Positions 22,796 to 33,443 of a DNA stretch of 64,000 nucleotides are shown one piece after another. Origin of the DNA: Boesenbergia rotunda (taxonomy: Eukaryota; Streptophyta; Magnoliopsida; Zingiberales; Zingiberaceae); assembly GCA_024364735.1 (NCBI GenBank), contig JAGFNQ010000880.1, positions 668,649 through 732,648 of the forward strand, in the 5' to 3' direction. Within the stretch, counting starts at the first letter, position 1; each line of letters begins with the position of its first letter. Below the pieces are notes generated by a model, which did no database searches, was not told the DNA's origin, and saw only the letters and a program-made list of their open reading frames with translations. The position numbers and the translations under genes are program-made.

Positions 22796-25140
22796 ATATT
22801 AAAATTTAAAGACTATTTTTTAATTTTACAAATTATTTTTTAAATTTTGAATAATTTTGATTATTGTGTTGATTATTCTTATTATTGTTTAGATTGCCAT
22901 ATGATTGATCTTATTAAAAATCATGATTGATTTAATTATACAAATTATCATTCACTTAATTTATCTGATAAATATATTATTAACTCAATTAACTTAATTA
23001 ATAATCAATTAATTAAATTATTCTTATTATCAGATTATTCTTCTCATTATGCTTCATTAAATTCCTTAATTAAATTCAAATTATTAGAATTAGTCTTTAA
23101 ATCTAAATTTTAATCAAACTAAAATGATTTATTAAATTTGAATTATTAAATCTAAATTATATTAATTAATTACTTTATTAAATTTGAATTAAGTAAATTA
23201 TACTTGTTAATTAAATTCAAATTTTTTGAATTAATCAAATTGTTATGACCGATTAAAATAGGATTACCACAATCATCTAATTTATTAAAATGATCCAAAC
23301 TCAAACTTAATTGTCACTAAGTATGTAATTCAAAAATTGAATTTCAATAAATATTAAATTTTACCTCGAACACTCCTCTTTAATCCTTGGATCTCCTCCG
23401 TGAACATTGATTATTTTGTACTCCTTCCCTTTCTGAATATCAGACAAGGGTTCCTAGTTATGCATTTATTTGTTATAATATTTTGTCTATACTTAAAATA
23501 TATTATTTGATATTTAAATTTTAAAGTACGAATAACAAATTTTGAGCCCCGACAAGAGACTCCCTCTCAATTTTGGATAACTTGGACTCTGCCTCAACTC
23601 GATCTTCCCAAAGTTTATCTTCTAGCCTCGAAGGATCTTCATGGAGCTCGATTATCAAGTCCAAAGATTGTGTAAATGTTGGTACCTGCTTGCACAAAAC
23701 TTTATTAGACAAAATATCTAATAATAATTTTGTTACCTTACTTCAGGACGACTCAATTATTAAAAGCTCCCCATTAGTATGAAATTCTCTATCATTGGAC
23801 TCTTAGAACTTGAATCCTTCCTCATACCTGTATGACTGGATTGTGCGATAGAAGAGGGTGAATATTGCTTTTTAAAAATCTTTTCTTTTTTCTTCTAAAA
23901 CAAAAATAGATATGCGCAGCGAAAATCTAAAACGAGATAAAAACTCAGGTGGTTACTAAATTCATAGTCCAACGATTACTACTCCCCATAATCCTTTGGA
24001 CCGTTTTCGAATGGATAATTCACTAATATTCTTCTCTGAAAAGCTTTCGGAGAAAGAGGAAAACATACGAAAGATGAAGAAATAGTAAAAAACTACTATC
24101 TCTTTTAATGTAAATACAAGTAAAGTATATCGACAAGACATAGGTTGTTGGAAAACCTCTCGCATAACTGTAACAGTACTTGCACGAAAAAATAGAGATC
24201 GTTGAGATAATTCGATGCTAAGTCTCAGATCCAAAGACTTCTTTTATAGTCTAATCGATTGGGAACCGATCAGTTGACTAAATCATTTTGGTTGACTAAA
24301 CATTTTATCATACAACTAGTCCCTTCTCTTTCCTTACTTGCTTCAATTCAATTAGATCAATCCCGTGAAATCCGTTTTTACAATCGACTGAATGTTTGTC
24401 CAAGCAATTAGATCCCAAATTTTCCTTTATGTTTGACTTGATCATATCCGATCTGCCCTTTCATACTTCTTTAGTCGAATGAAGTTTTATTTTCATTTTG
24501 ACTTGATCGCAATTCCGACTGCATATCTTCATCTGACCAATACCATTAACTAAACAACAGAAAGCATAGCCTATTATTTCTAACCCGTCACAATTCTAAC
24601 AAAAACTAAGTATTAACGATTGATTTGATAAAATGAAATCGTCCATAGTTAGACCAAACCCAAAGAGAGGCATAAAAGAAACTCGTACCACATTCAAAGT
24701 GCTAGGAGAGTTTAAATACAAATAAAAATCTAATAATAATATAACATTTTCTTTTGCTGGAATTAGATCAGTTTCTCTTTTCTGGCTAAAAGTGAACGAA
24801 CTAAACTTGTGAACTAAATAGCAATATCTAATTGTTGAAAGAGAAACAATTTAGAATTTAATATATTTTGTGCTGGATGCATTTGTTCATTGAGGATTAG
24901 TTCTCCCATATATTGTACGGAGTCATATTAGTAATTAGAACAATTAGACTGAGGTCAGGGAAGGAATTAATTTATCCTTAGCTTAGATCCTGAAAATTGT
25001 TGGATACGATTTTGCAAAAGCAAAATTTTGATACCATCGATCGTTGAAAGTCAAGTTTGACTTCAAAATCGAAATCTACATTTCGCGTAGATAAATCTGG
25101 ACTATTTATTTGCTCAAAACTGATTAAGGGTGAATAAGAA
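22796..25140. other. AT-rich DNA with possible LTR relic
   Basis: Extremely AT-rich to about 23520 with many AATTAATT words. A 63-codon minus-strand frame (23521-23712) is rich in Glu/Lys/Leu and looks like coiled-coil from a retroelement, but is too short to assign. Around 23838-24300, 'tgtgcgatagaagagggtga' and 'gcgcagcgaaaatc' resemble the start of a Copia-type LTR in minus orientation. I could not find its other end. Confidence 0.35.
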
Positions 25141-25144
25141 ATTA

Positions 25145-25590
25145 ATTGTTCAAGATACGTGCGATCCGTGGTTCCTGCATACTCAGGAAAGGTGAAGAAA
25201 TGGAGGTGGCGGGGCACAGGATCCTCCAAGACCCAGGGAGCAAAAGGACTGCGTACCAGTGTAGCTGAAGCAGGGTCAGCTGGCGCCTTTCTCTTGTCCG
25301 GTCACCTCCCTCGCATCGGATTGGACACTGAGGCCTCTGCTGACACCGAATTGGCCTCACCGCCTTGGTCTCGGGGGACGACCACAGGGGGGTGCAAAGC
25401 CACCCTCAGGCCTAACAGGCCTGCCTTGTCCTCCAGAAGGCCGGCGCGCAGCTGGCTCCGGGCCCTGAGGCCCCTGGCTGGTGGCTTGCGAGGGCCTTTG
25501 AGAAGCCCTCTGAGCTCGCGTAGCCATTAGCACCTCGTACTCCTCGCGAGAGACATCCACAGTCATCTGGTTGGGATCAGCCATCTCCAC
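25145..25590 (-). pseudogene. Family B gag, N-terminal fragment
   Basis: Reading on the minus strand from MADPNQMTVDVSREEYEVL, the fragment has a Pro/Arg/Gly-rich linker. After a frameshift it continues into PWVLEDPVPRHLHFFTFPEY, which corresponds to SWILEDPIPKHLRFFTMSEY in the fuller gag at 44667-45491. It lies just inside the 5' LTR at 25633. The open frame breaks at least once and the element ends at about 25145, losing the rest of gag and pol. Confidence 0.7.
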
Positions 25591-25632
25591 TTCCGATCAG
25601 GCGGCTAGTGGCCCTCCTTCTAGCGCTAAATT

Positions 25633-26632
25633 TGATCCTGTCGCAAAGCGAGTTGGACGCCCCTACAGCTGAGTGAGCCTCCGAGGAGAGCGAGGTTGCT
25701 GAGGTGGTCTAACGAGCTGGATCGCTTCTAGTCTGCAAGACAAAGACCGTTAGAACCCACCGGGAAAAGTCCCCGACCAGGCACTCCGACGGTCAAGTCA
25801 GTACTCGACGGTGGCGATGGAAAGCAATAGAACAGTATGAAATTGTACTATCGCGCGTACCTGAGAAATGTGGAGTGAGGAGGCTTATATAGCCGGGGAA
25901 GCTGACAGCTCCTGCCCCGCCTGCCACCTGTTGTCATATAGCGAGGATAAGGTAATGCATGCCCAAAGGTGGTAGGATAAAGTAGCACATACTGTATTAA
26001 GGAAAGGGACACTGTCAACTTAAGGGTTGGCGCCGTTGGACGTCACTCGGCCTGACATCAGGGTATGTGGTTGTGGTATGAGGGGACAGGATGTGGCAGG
26101 AAGATCAATACCTCGGCGAGATATCCGTCGCTTGAGACCAGGATGGCTTCAGTACTGCGCCGACCCCGTACAACTTCTGGTAGCCTGGTGTCAGGGAGTG
26201 GTTGTGCTGACTGGGGTACTAAGTAATGAGGCCGGCTGAGGGCCTACGAGGGTGTCGACTGGGGCACTGAGTGACGAGGCCGGCTGAGGGCCTCTATGAG
26301 GGTGCCGACTGGGGCACTGGGTGACGAGACCATCTGAGGGCCTATGAGGATGTTGACTGGGGCACTGAGTAACGTCTCCTCAGGTTCGGGCTTACCCCCG
26401 GAGCGTGGGCCGCCACGCGTCATCGGGGAGCCAAACTTGGAGGAGTATTAGAGCATAAACATCCGACTCAGGATCAGGCTAATACCAAAGGGCGTGGGCC
26501 GCCACGCGTCAGTTTAGGGGCCTGGGTCCGAGTGGCACCTATCCGTCGGGCCTTTGCAGCCCACTAACCATCTTTCCTCTGACTAGGCGCCAGGCTGCCG
26601 GGTAAGGCTACACGCAAGCTAGCTCGGGATCA
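25633..26632 (-). mobile_element. Family B LTR, copy B2 (5' LTR)
   Basis: Ends TGATCCTGTCGCAAAGCG and GCTCGGGATCA, 1000 bases. On the minus strand it contains the TATA-type element CTATATAAGCC (about 25893-25903). Just outside its inner end is TTTAGCGCTAGAAGGAGGG, the likely primer-binding region, followed by gag. The outer half holds a short tandem series ('GACTGGGGCACTGAGTGACG', about 26205-26370) and two copies of GCGTGGGCCGCCACGCGTC, the word that also builds the satellite at 43018-44400. Confidence 0.8.
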
Positions 26633-26895
26633 ATCTCCATAGTCAAACTACTCCCCAATCATTGTCAATTACTAGTAGAAAAAGATACAAAAAGTGAAAA
26701 TAATCTAAGTTGTTATATTTATTAAATTTATGAACTTTACCAAGTAGCGAGATACATACAGCATATAGCCATATCTGGTTTGATCTTCCTCTAGCACAAC
26801 TAATAGTCCATTTCCCTCCATCAGCACAAACTGGGTCTTCCCATTTTGGTTCATTGTTGTCCCTAAATCAATTAAAATCCACTATAGAACAGAAT
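26633..26895. other. Short AT-rich spacer
   Basis: No coding or repeat signal recognised between the family B LTR and the MITE. It could be the original host sequence. Confidence 0.4.
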
Positions 26896-27328
26896 TAGAG
26901 GTGAGTATTCGGTTAAAACCGAATCGAACTGAACTGAATAGACCGAAAATCGAATAAATCGATATTTTTCAAAATAATCGAACCGACCGAATTTCTTGAT
27001 AAAAACCGAGAAAACCGAACCGAAAAAATTTCGATTAATTCGACTTTCGACCGAATTAACAGAAATTTTAAATTTAATTTGATTTTTAATTAAAATAATC
27101 ATATTTTATTTAATTAATTATATTTTTAAATAAAAAATAATTAAATCAATATTTTTTATTCGGTTTAACCGTATTACAAAATTTAAAACCGAAACCGAAC
27201 CGATTTAACCGAAAAACCGAACCGAATTTAAAAGAAAAAATCGAAAACCGAATTAACCGAACCGAATTTCAAAATTTGGTTGGTCCGGTTCGATTAATTC
27301 GATTTTTCCGAATTTTTGCTCACCCCTA
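26896..27328. mobile_element. hAT-type MITE
   Basis: A 433-base element with imperfect terminal inverted repeats (TAGAGGTGAG at the left, CTCACCCCTA at the right) and an 8-base target duplication, AACAGAAT (26888-26895) against AACAGAAC (27329-27336). The interior is a dense run of AACCGAA/TTCGGTT words and has no coding capacity. The 8-base duplication and TAGGGGTG-like end are typical of hAT elements. One position differs in each repeat, so it is not a recent insertion. Confidence 0.8.
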
Positions 27329-27658
27329 AACAGAACAAATGGCAATGAGATAATGCACACTAAATACAACATTGCATGAAAAACAAGTAAATGAATAGAA
27401 AAGACATCACATGTTCCTTGGCACATTATGAGAGAACCTTGGAGCCATATGAAGATAGTATGACGAGTAAAGTTAATCCCGCATGAAGAATTTAAGAAAG
27501 AATGTGAATGTGTAAAGGCTTTGATGGATGAAGTTGACTAAGTTGAGGTTAAATATTTTGAGTTGCATGATTCATGTCTGGTCAAGTTAATGGACTGATT
27601 ATCTTAACAGGCAGGATCATGACAAATGCTGTCAAACATCTGAACCAAGGAATGAAAG

Positions 27659-28242
27659 AGATGCAACTGGAAAAGGCAATTATTGTGATGGATGTGGAGC
27701 TCGTAAGTACGCTGAACCAAGTGGTACAATTGAAAAAGTGGAGGCACCTCTTTGCTCCACAAGATCCACATATAGATTCTGCACCATTTAAAGGCCATTA
27801 GACCTTATGCTGCCATCTATGAGTTAGACTGTTTAGTTGGGCGAGGTTGATCAGTGAATACTACTCTACCAGTTGTTGTAATTAAACATTCATGACAAAG
27901 TGAATCAAGTCTCTTATGGAAACAGTATGGGTCAGGGTAAAGATTAATTGGGATACATGTGAGAACTTAGTTTAATTCACATCAACAACTGAAGGAAAAC
28001 CTTGATGGGTGAACTGTCATTTTAAGTAGTGCATGAGTATTTTGAGGCTCGTGCTCATCCTTCCAAGTTAAAGGATCGGAGTTGGTGATGAAATGAGATT
28101 AGATAGAACCTAATCCAATACAAAAGAATGTGATTCAATGAAAAAGGATTTCCCATGTTGGTAGAAGTGGAGCTCATGTTGCATGGAGCAAATTATCATT
28201 TCCAAATCTCTATAGTGCAAATCTATTAATTGGTCCCATACA
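27659..28242. repeat. Duplicated segment X, copy X1 (uninterrupted)
   Basis: From AGATGCAACTGG to CCCATACA. The same sequence occurs as X2 at 30606-30920 plus 40773-41047, with only about five mismatches by eye over the last 270 bases. X1 carries a single CTTAG at 27966-27970 and is therefore the empty site of the CRM-like insertion in X2. A reading (CDGCGARKYAEPSG) with two close cysteine pairs is present, but I do not recognise it. Confidence 0.85.
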
Positions 28243-29141
28243 TGATCATGTCGCGAAGCGAGGTGGAAGTCTCAAGGGTGAGATGGTACACTGAGTGCCA
28301 CGAGCTCTGCTAACCTGGATATGACCTGCGATAAGATGGCCGTTAGGAAACCCGCCAGGGATTTTCTCCGATCAGGCCCTCCGACGGTCAAGTCAGTATA
28401 ATATGGCAAAGGAACTGCAGGAGAGTAAAAGAGAGAGCTATCGTGCATACCTGCGGAAGGGGGAGTGGAGGGGCTTATATAGCGGGGGGAGCTGACAACC
28501 CCTGTCCGCGTCGATGAGACAGAGGTGTGGTGCTTGTCAGCTCGTACGAGAGCACCAAGAGGTACCACGGCGGGGCGCGGGGTGCTCTAGCAGTACGGTT
28601 GCACTGAATCAGCGGGATAACTGCAAGGTGCATCATAAATGAGTAAGATGTGTATTACCCCGACGTCATGGTCGTACCCGGATGTACCGCTGTAGGGCGG
28701 CGTAGGAGAGATGTGATCCGGAGACCAAGTGTCGACCGGTGAGTCCGAGTGTTGCGGACCGGGTCGGGTCATGTCCAGGGAGCGTGGGCCGCCTCGCGTC
28801 CGACTAGGAGATGTGAGGCGCGGGGTATACCCTGAGTTGGGGGTTTGTTGGAATGTATCTGTCTAGCCATGTTCCAAGTCTAGAGGTTGTCAGATCTGAC
28901 GGGTACTGAGGGCTGAGGTTGCCCGACTTATCCCGGGGTCGGGGACTGGGCTAGGTCGCCGAGTTGGGATATGTTCGAGGCTGACCCGCTCGACCCTCGA
29001 CCAGGGTCGGTCGACGGTGGCTCGAGGGGGTCCCTGGCTCGGGCACTCCCTGGTGGGGCCTTCGTGGGCCTTTTGGGGTCTTGGTGGTGCCAGGCTGGCT
29101 GGCTGAGCTGGCCGAGGTACCCGTAAGCAAGGCTGGGATCA
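28243..29141 (-). mobile_element. Family B LTR, copy B3 (3' LTR)
   Basis: Ends TGATCATGTCGCGAAGCG and GGCTGGGATCA, 899 bases. It is clearly collinear with the LTR at 45849-46748 and much closer to it than to B1 or B2. A TATA element (CGCTATATAAGCC on the minus strand) is near 28476-28486. It abuts segment X1 at the same host position where family B element B4 abuts X2, so the two insertions probably share one origin. Confidence 0.85.
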
Positions 29142-29162
29142 TAAGCGTCCCCCTCGAGTCTA
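29142..29162 (-). other. Polypurine-type tract of family B copy B3
   Basis: Minus strand reads CTCGAGGGGGACGCTTA immediately before the 3' LTR. The same position next to B1 reads AAGGGGGATGCTTA. This is where a plus-strand-priming tract is expected. Confidence 0.6.
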
Positions 29163-29563
29163 GTCGAAGGAGGCGTCGAGTCCGACTGACTAGACTACTA
29201 CACCTAGGACCGAGCCTGGCTCACCGGAGTGGCCCGACTCTCTCCCACCGACCTTGATGGTCGCTCGTGGCACTTGGCCCGATCGGCCGAACCAATCACA
29301 TCACCCGTCTTTTCGAATCTCGTGCTCATTGCACCCGTATAGTTTCGTACCCCGCGTATTAATTACCGTATTTACTCGCTATCACACGCGTCTTTCGATC
29401 ATTGCTTCCCCGAGGAACGAGGAGTTCGCCGCCTATTTGTACGAATGATGGGAAAGCATGTGGGCCCCGTCACCTCGGGGGCTTTTCTGGGCCTGATCAG
29501 ACGGCTCGCGTTCATTGCCGTCTTTTCTTAGGCCCATTATCGGGCGGTCCGTGTTACTCCTGG

Positions 29564-29578
29564 GACCCTATAAATAGG
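29564..29578 (+). promoter_or_regulatory. TATA box of the antisense ORF
   Basis: CCCTATAAATAGG on the plus strand, about 200 bases before the aORF ATG at 29769. An equivalent box (CCCCTATATATAGG, about 41275) precedes the aORF in copy B4. Conservation of a TATA box in two diverged copies, on the strand opposite to gag, supports a dedicated aORF promoter. Confidence 0.6.
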
Positions 29579-29768
29579 AATTCGCCCTGCGGGTTTTACC
29601 ACCGCTTTTTACTCCCGATATCGAAGCGTCGTCCTTTCGACCCCTGCTAGGAGGCGTATTGCTCCGTTCATCTTCTCCGGCGAACTTTCCTTGGGTTAGT
29701 CTTCCTTCTCTTGCTTGATTTCCATAGCCTCTCCATCCCATCTCCCAGCTCCTTGGTATACCACCGTG

Positions 29769-30595
29769 ATGTCTGAACTCGATCAACACGACCTCGAGGT
29801 GATCCAAGCGGACTACCACATTCCGCCCGACCACCTTCTCAAATTGGCCTTCATCCTCCGACCGACCGGCATCCCCCCCCCCCGCTTTATTACATTACCA
29901 TCTCCCGGGACCACCTGCAGGCCGGGCTGCACTTCCCGATCCACCCCTTCATTGTCTCCGTTTGTCGTTACTTCCGTATCAACCTATCCCGATTAGCTTC
30001 AAATGTCATCCGACTCCTTTGTGGGTCGGCCATCATCTTCTCTCTGTATGAAATTCCCCTTCGCCCCGACGTGTTCTACTACTTCTTTTACCCTAAACGC
30101 CAAGAGTTGGATGATTTCTTCTTCCAGGCCCGATCCCACATTTCTTTCCTAACGAAACTTCCGACCTCTAACAAAGGTTGGAAGGAGCGATATTTCTTTA
30201 TCCGCCCTGTCTCGGCTCCGACCTGGTCGGTCGGCTGGTTAGTGAATTTTCCTACTCCCCCACCTCTTTATAAGGACTTCTGATCATTCCCTCATCATAG
30301 TTTTGCCGTCTCCAAGATCGGGGGTTGGTGCTTTCATGGGAGCCATTTGTTGCGCGAGGACATCCTGTCCGTGTTCGGGCTTAGCCCCACACCGCTCCAT
30401 CCATCTTCCTCATTTGGTAAGTTCACTGTCTCTCCTTCTCTTTCCTTTCATGGCTCACTGACCGTTGTTTATTTCAGTCGCCATGATGAATTCGGCTGCT
30501 CCGGAGGAGGGCTACGACCTACCTACTGCCGAGCTAGAGGCTTGTTTGGCCGAGCGGCTCGCTGAGCAAGAGGCGAATCTCCCGACCGCTGATGG
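29769..30595 (+). pseudogene. Antisense ORF of Tat-type element (Transposase_28-like domain)
   Basis: Reads MSELDQHDLEVIQADYHIPP, then a frameshift at a run of nine or ten C near 29871-29882, then YYITISRDHLQAGLHFPIHP, VCRYFRINLSRLASNVIRLL and FYYFFYPKRQELDDFF. This pattern (IPP, then LHFPLHPF, then a helix-rich region) is that of the 'putative gypsy type transposon' domain seen in aORFs of Tat/Ogre-lineage elements. A stop follows PLYKDF near 30282. A GTAAGT...TTTCAG intron of 61 bases (30417-30477) appears to join to an acidic helical exon (PTAELEACLAERLAEQEANL). The element is cut at about 30595, where segment X2 begins. The function of these proteins is not established. Confidence 0.7.
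30417..30477 (+). other. Putative intron in the aORF
   Basis: Exact GTAAGT donor and TTTCAG acceptor with a pyrimidine-rich 3' part, 61 bases, inside the aORF. Skipping it joins two frames that both look coding. The aORF of copy B4 has a counterpart at 42055-42127 with GTAGGT and TTCTGTAG. Confidence 0.55.
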
Positions 30596-30605
30596 ATGTG
30601 GAGCA

Positions 30606-30920
30606 AGATGCAACTAGAAAAGGCAATTATTGTGATGGTGGATGTGGAGCTCGTAAGTACGCTGAACCAAGTGGTACAATTGAAAAAGTGGAGGCACCTC
30701 TTTGCTCCACAAGATCCACATATAGATTCTGCACCATTTAAAGGCCATTAGACCTTATGCTGCCATCTATGAGTTAGACTGTTTAGTTGGGCGAGGTTGA
30801 TGAGTGAATACTACTCTACAAGTTGTTGTGATTAAACATTCATGACAAAGTGAATCAAGTCTCTTATGGAAATAGTATGGGTCAGGGTAAAGATTAATTG
30901 GGATACATGTGAGAACTTAG
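30606..30920. repeat. Duplicated segment X, copy X2, left part
   Basis: Matches 27659-27970, with a 3-base insertion (GGTGG for GG) and a few substitutions. It ends in CTTAG (30916-30920), the left target duplication of the CRM-like element. Confidence 0.85.
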
Positions 30921-31687
30921 TGATGGACTCAAAGGATGTGAACAAGTTGTCGAACAAGTTGCCCAACAAGCTAACGATATGGATTATGCTCAACCCACTC
31001 TAGAAGATATGATCCATTATGCATCAAAGGAGGCCCAATTACAAGGGCTAAGACTAAAAAGATGAAAGAAGCACTTAATGTGCTAATTGAAGATGTGAAA
31101 GCCAAAGCTACTATTGAAGAAGGTTTGACCAAGAGTAAGTCATACGGCTTAGTCAACCTAATTCAAGCCTTAGATGAGCTTAACTAGTTACTTAAGACTC
31201 TTGTCTATGTAAGAAGGATATGTTAATTTTGTGGGTTCAATTTAGGCCCAATTTCTAGCTTTATTTGGGTTGTAATGATGCCAAGAGTTCAATAGGCCTA
31301 TGTAGTCTACATAGGCCTCTACTAAATGGACTTCCTTTTGGCCTTTTAGGGTTTTTAGGTCACCCAATAGCTATAAATTAAGAGGGTGGCGGCCACAACA
31401 TGTAACTTTTGGCTTATTCAATCTCCATGGTGAGGCTCTCACTTGTTGGCTCTTCATTGAACTAAAACTTATCAAGGCATCCCCTTGTGGCGTTCAAGAC
31501 TTATCAACCTCCATCCCAAGGTTGTGGCGTCTATCTTTTTCTTCTTCTATACCAAGGTTCGTGCTTCCTTAAGCATTGGGTCGAGGTTTCTTTCTCTCGT
31601 TCTCCATCTTTTTGATTTAGAGTATCTTTCTCTCTTTCTTCCACTTGTTGTGTGTTCTTGAGACTTCTTCTCTTTGGGTTCGCATCA
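30921..31687 (+). repeat. 5' LTR of the CRM-like element
   Basis: 767 bases, TGATGGAC at the start and CGCATCA at the end. It has a TATA-like CTATAAATTA at 31371-31380, followed by the transcribed region. The word GAGGT occurs once at 31583-31587 and is the empty site of the family A insertion found in the 3' LTR. Confidence 0.88.
31371..31380 (+). promoter_or_regulatory. TATA box in the CRM-like 5' LTR
   Basis: CTATAAATTA, about 310 bases before the LTR end. The same box is kept in the 3' LTR near 38402-38411. Confidence 0.55.
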
Positions 31688-31689
31688 TT

Positions 31690-31707
31690 TGGTATCAGAG
31701 CCAAGTT
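31690..31707 (+). other. Primer-binding site (initiator tRNA-Met)
   Basis: TGGTATCAGAGCC begins two bases after the 5' LTR. This word is the complement of the 3' end of plant initiator Met-tRNA and is the usual plant LTR-element primer site. Confidence 0.88.
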
Positions 31708-31940
31708 TCTCTAAATCGATTTGGTTATCCTTTTCTTTATGTTCTTGAGTCTCTATCTAATTTTTGTTTCTTTTCTTTTGCTTAGCAAGCCTTACTTGCT
31801 TTGTTGCTCAAAAAAAAAAAAAATTCGGCCAAAAAAAAAACAAAGAAAGGAAGAAAGAAAGAAAAAAAAGGAGAAAAGCCGAAACAAAAAAAAACAAAAG
31901 AGGGTGGGAAAAAAAGTAGGGACTTTGTTTGCAAATTTAT

Positions 31941-32597
31941 TGTAACGACCCGGCCCCTTGGCCCCTTGGGCGGCCCAACTGGCGGCCCACTTGGCGGCCC
32001 TCGGCCCCTTGGGCGGCCAAATCTCTCATTTGGCGGCCCCTTTGGCGACCCTAGGCCACCCGTTACTTACTAGAACTTCCCACCCCTGGCCAGTAGATTT
32101 TTGCCTTCCTCAGGATTCGAACTCTAGACCTTCAGGCTAAGTACTAGAGTTTATGAATCCTGATACCAATTGAGCTACAATAAAAGGCGCCTTTTTATGA
32201 AGCGGCCCCGCCTCTATGGTCCCCGCAGGCAACCCTCTAGGCCGGCGACCCTACGGTCTTCCCACCCCTGGCAGTGGGTTTTTGCCTTCCCCAGGATTCG
32301 AACCCTTGACCTCCAGGACAAGTACAACAGTTCCTGAATCCTGGTACCAAGTGAGCTACAGCTCAATTTGGTATCAGGATTCATAAACTCTAGTACTTAT
32401 CCTGGAGGTCTAGAGTTCGAATCCTGAGAAAGGCAAAAATCCACTGGCCAGGGGTGGGAGGTACTTGTGAGTAACGACCGCCCAAGATGTCGCCAAAATG
32501 GGCCGCCAAATGAGATTTGGCCGCTCAAGGGGTCGAGGGCCGCCAAGTGGGCTGCCAGTTGGGCCGCCCAAGGGGCCAAGGGGTCGGGTCGTTACAA
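31941..32597. repeat. Large inverted repeat of SINE-like units (outer pair)
   Basis: Arms 31941-32175 and 32361-32597 are nearly complementary, from TGTAACGACCCGGCCCC inward to GATACCAATTGAGC. Each arm has a tRNA-like B box (GGATTCGAAC in reverse) and an A-box-like GCTCAATTTGGTA. The GC-rich outer part repeats GGCGGCCC words. A third unit (32205-32360) fills the loop. Box spacing suggests tRNA-derived SINEs inserted head to head in the element leader. Confidence 0.65.
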
Positions 32598-32615
32598 TAA
32601 AAAGGTGTCTTTTTA

Positions 32616-32933
32616 TGTAGCGACACAACCCCTCTAGCCCCCTCAGGCGATTCTCTAGGTTGTGCCCTACGGTCTTCCCACCCCTGGCAGTGGGTTTTTG
32701 CCTTCCCCATATTCGAACCCTTGACCTCCAGGACAAGTACAATAATTCCTTGAATCTGATAGCCAAGTGAGCCGCGTCTCACTTGGCTACCAGATTCAAG
32801 GAATTATTGTACTTGTCATGGAGGTCAAGGGTTCGAATATGGGGAAGGCAAAAACCCACTGCCAGGGGTGGGAAGACCGTAGGGCACAACCTAGAGAGCC
32901 GCCTGAGGGGGCTAGAGGGGTTGTGTCGCTACA
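32616..32933. repeat. 156-base near-perfect hairpin of SINE-like units
   Basis: Arms 32616-32771 and 32778-32933, separated by only six bases (CCGCGT), are almost perfectly complementary. They start TGTAGCGACACAACCCC and end AGCCAAGTGAG at the turn. Each arm again holds a TTCGAACCC-type B box. The unit is a relative of 32205-32360. In RNA it would form a very long hairpin. Confidence 0.85.
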
Positions 32934-32937
32934 TTTA

Positions 32938-33200
32938 TTTTTCTCATTTCCTTTAAAGTTTGATTAGATTCAATTCTGACAGCCTAGATTAAGTTCTGGC
33001 GACTTTCATTTCAGCTCTTATTCCAAGTATTCTCATTTCCTTTAAAGTTTGCCTAGATTCAATTCTGGCTGCCTAGATTAAGTTCTGACAACTTTCCTTT
33101 CAGCTCTTATTTCAAGTACTCTCATTTCCTTTAAGTCTGCCTAGATTCAATTCTGGCAACCTAGATTAAGTTCTTCTGGCAACTTTCCTTTCAGCTCTTT
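32938..33200 (+). repeat. Threefold tandem repeat of about 90 bases in the leader
   Basis: Three head-to-tail units, each with TCTCATTTCCTTTAA, CTAGATTCAATTCTGGC, CTAGATTAAGTTCT and TTTCAGCTCTT. The units differ by small indels. They sit between the SINE hairpin and gag, in the untranslated leader. Confidence 0.8.
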
Positions 33201-33443
33201 AATTCGCGTTTTGCTATCTTTCATTTCCGCATATCCTCAATTTTGCCTAGATTCAGTTATGGCAAATTTCCTTTCAGCACTTACTTCAAGTTTTCAATTC
33301 TGTAATTTATACTTTTTTTGTCTTGAATTCCTATCTTTTATCCTAACACCCTTGGAAATTTTCATAGTCCACGAACGCTTACAGGGAATTGCCTCAATTC
33401 TAAGTTTAAGTTCTTTAAAGAGCTAACATTCGTGAGTTAGAGT

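Noticed and set aside
23838..24300. Possible Copia LTR in minus orientation
   Set aside because: Only a few start-like words were seen. No matching end, target duplication or coding region was found, so it is mentioned only as a relic within the AT-rich stretch.
19335..26632. B1 and B2 as the two ends of one family B element
   Set aside because: The outer flanks (AATAG on the left, ATCTC on the right) do not match as a target duplication, and unrelated AT-rich DNA separates the pieces.
31721..32140. Lys-rich and Trp/Pro-rich frames in the CRM-like leader
   Set aside because: They translate a purine-rich tract and the GGCGGCCC-rich SINE arms. The minus-strand frame at 32397-32579 is the mirror of the one at 31958-32140, as expected for an inverted repeat.
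32277..32360. tRNA gene candidate (TTCGAACCC with GTGAGCTA)
   Set aside because: Boxes are present but no cloverleaf or acceptor stem can be formed, and the unit is repeated in inverted orientation. It fits a SINE better.
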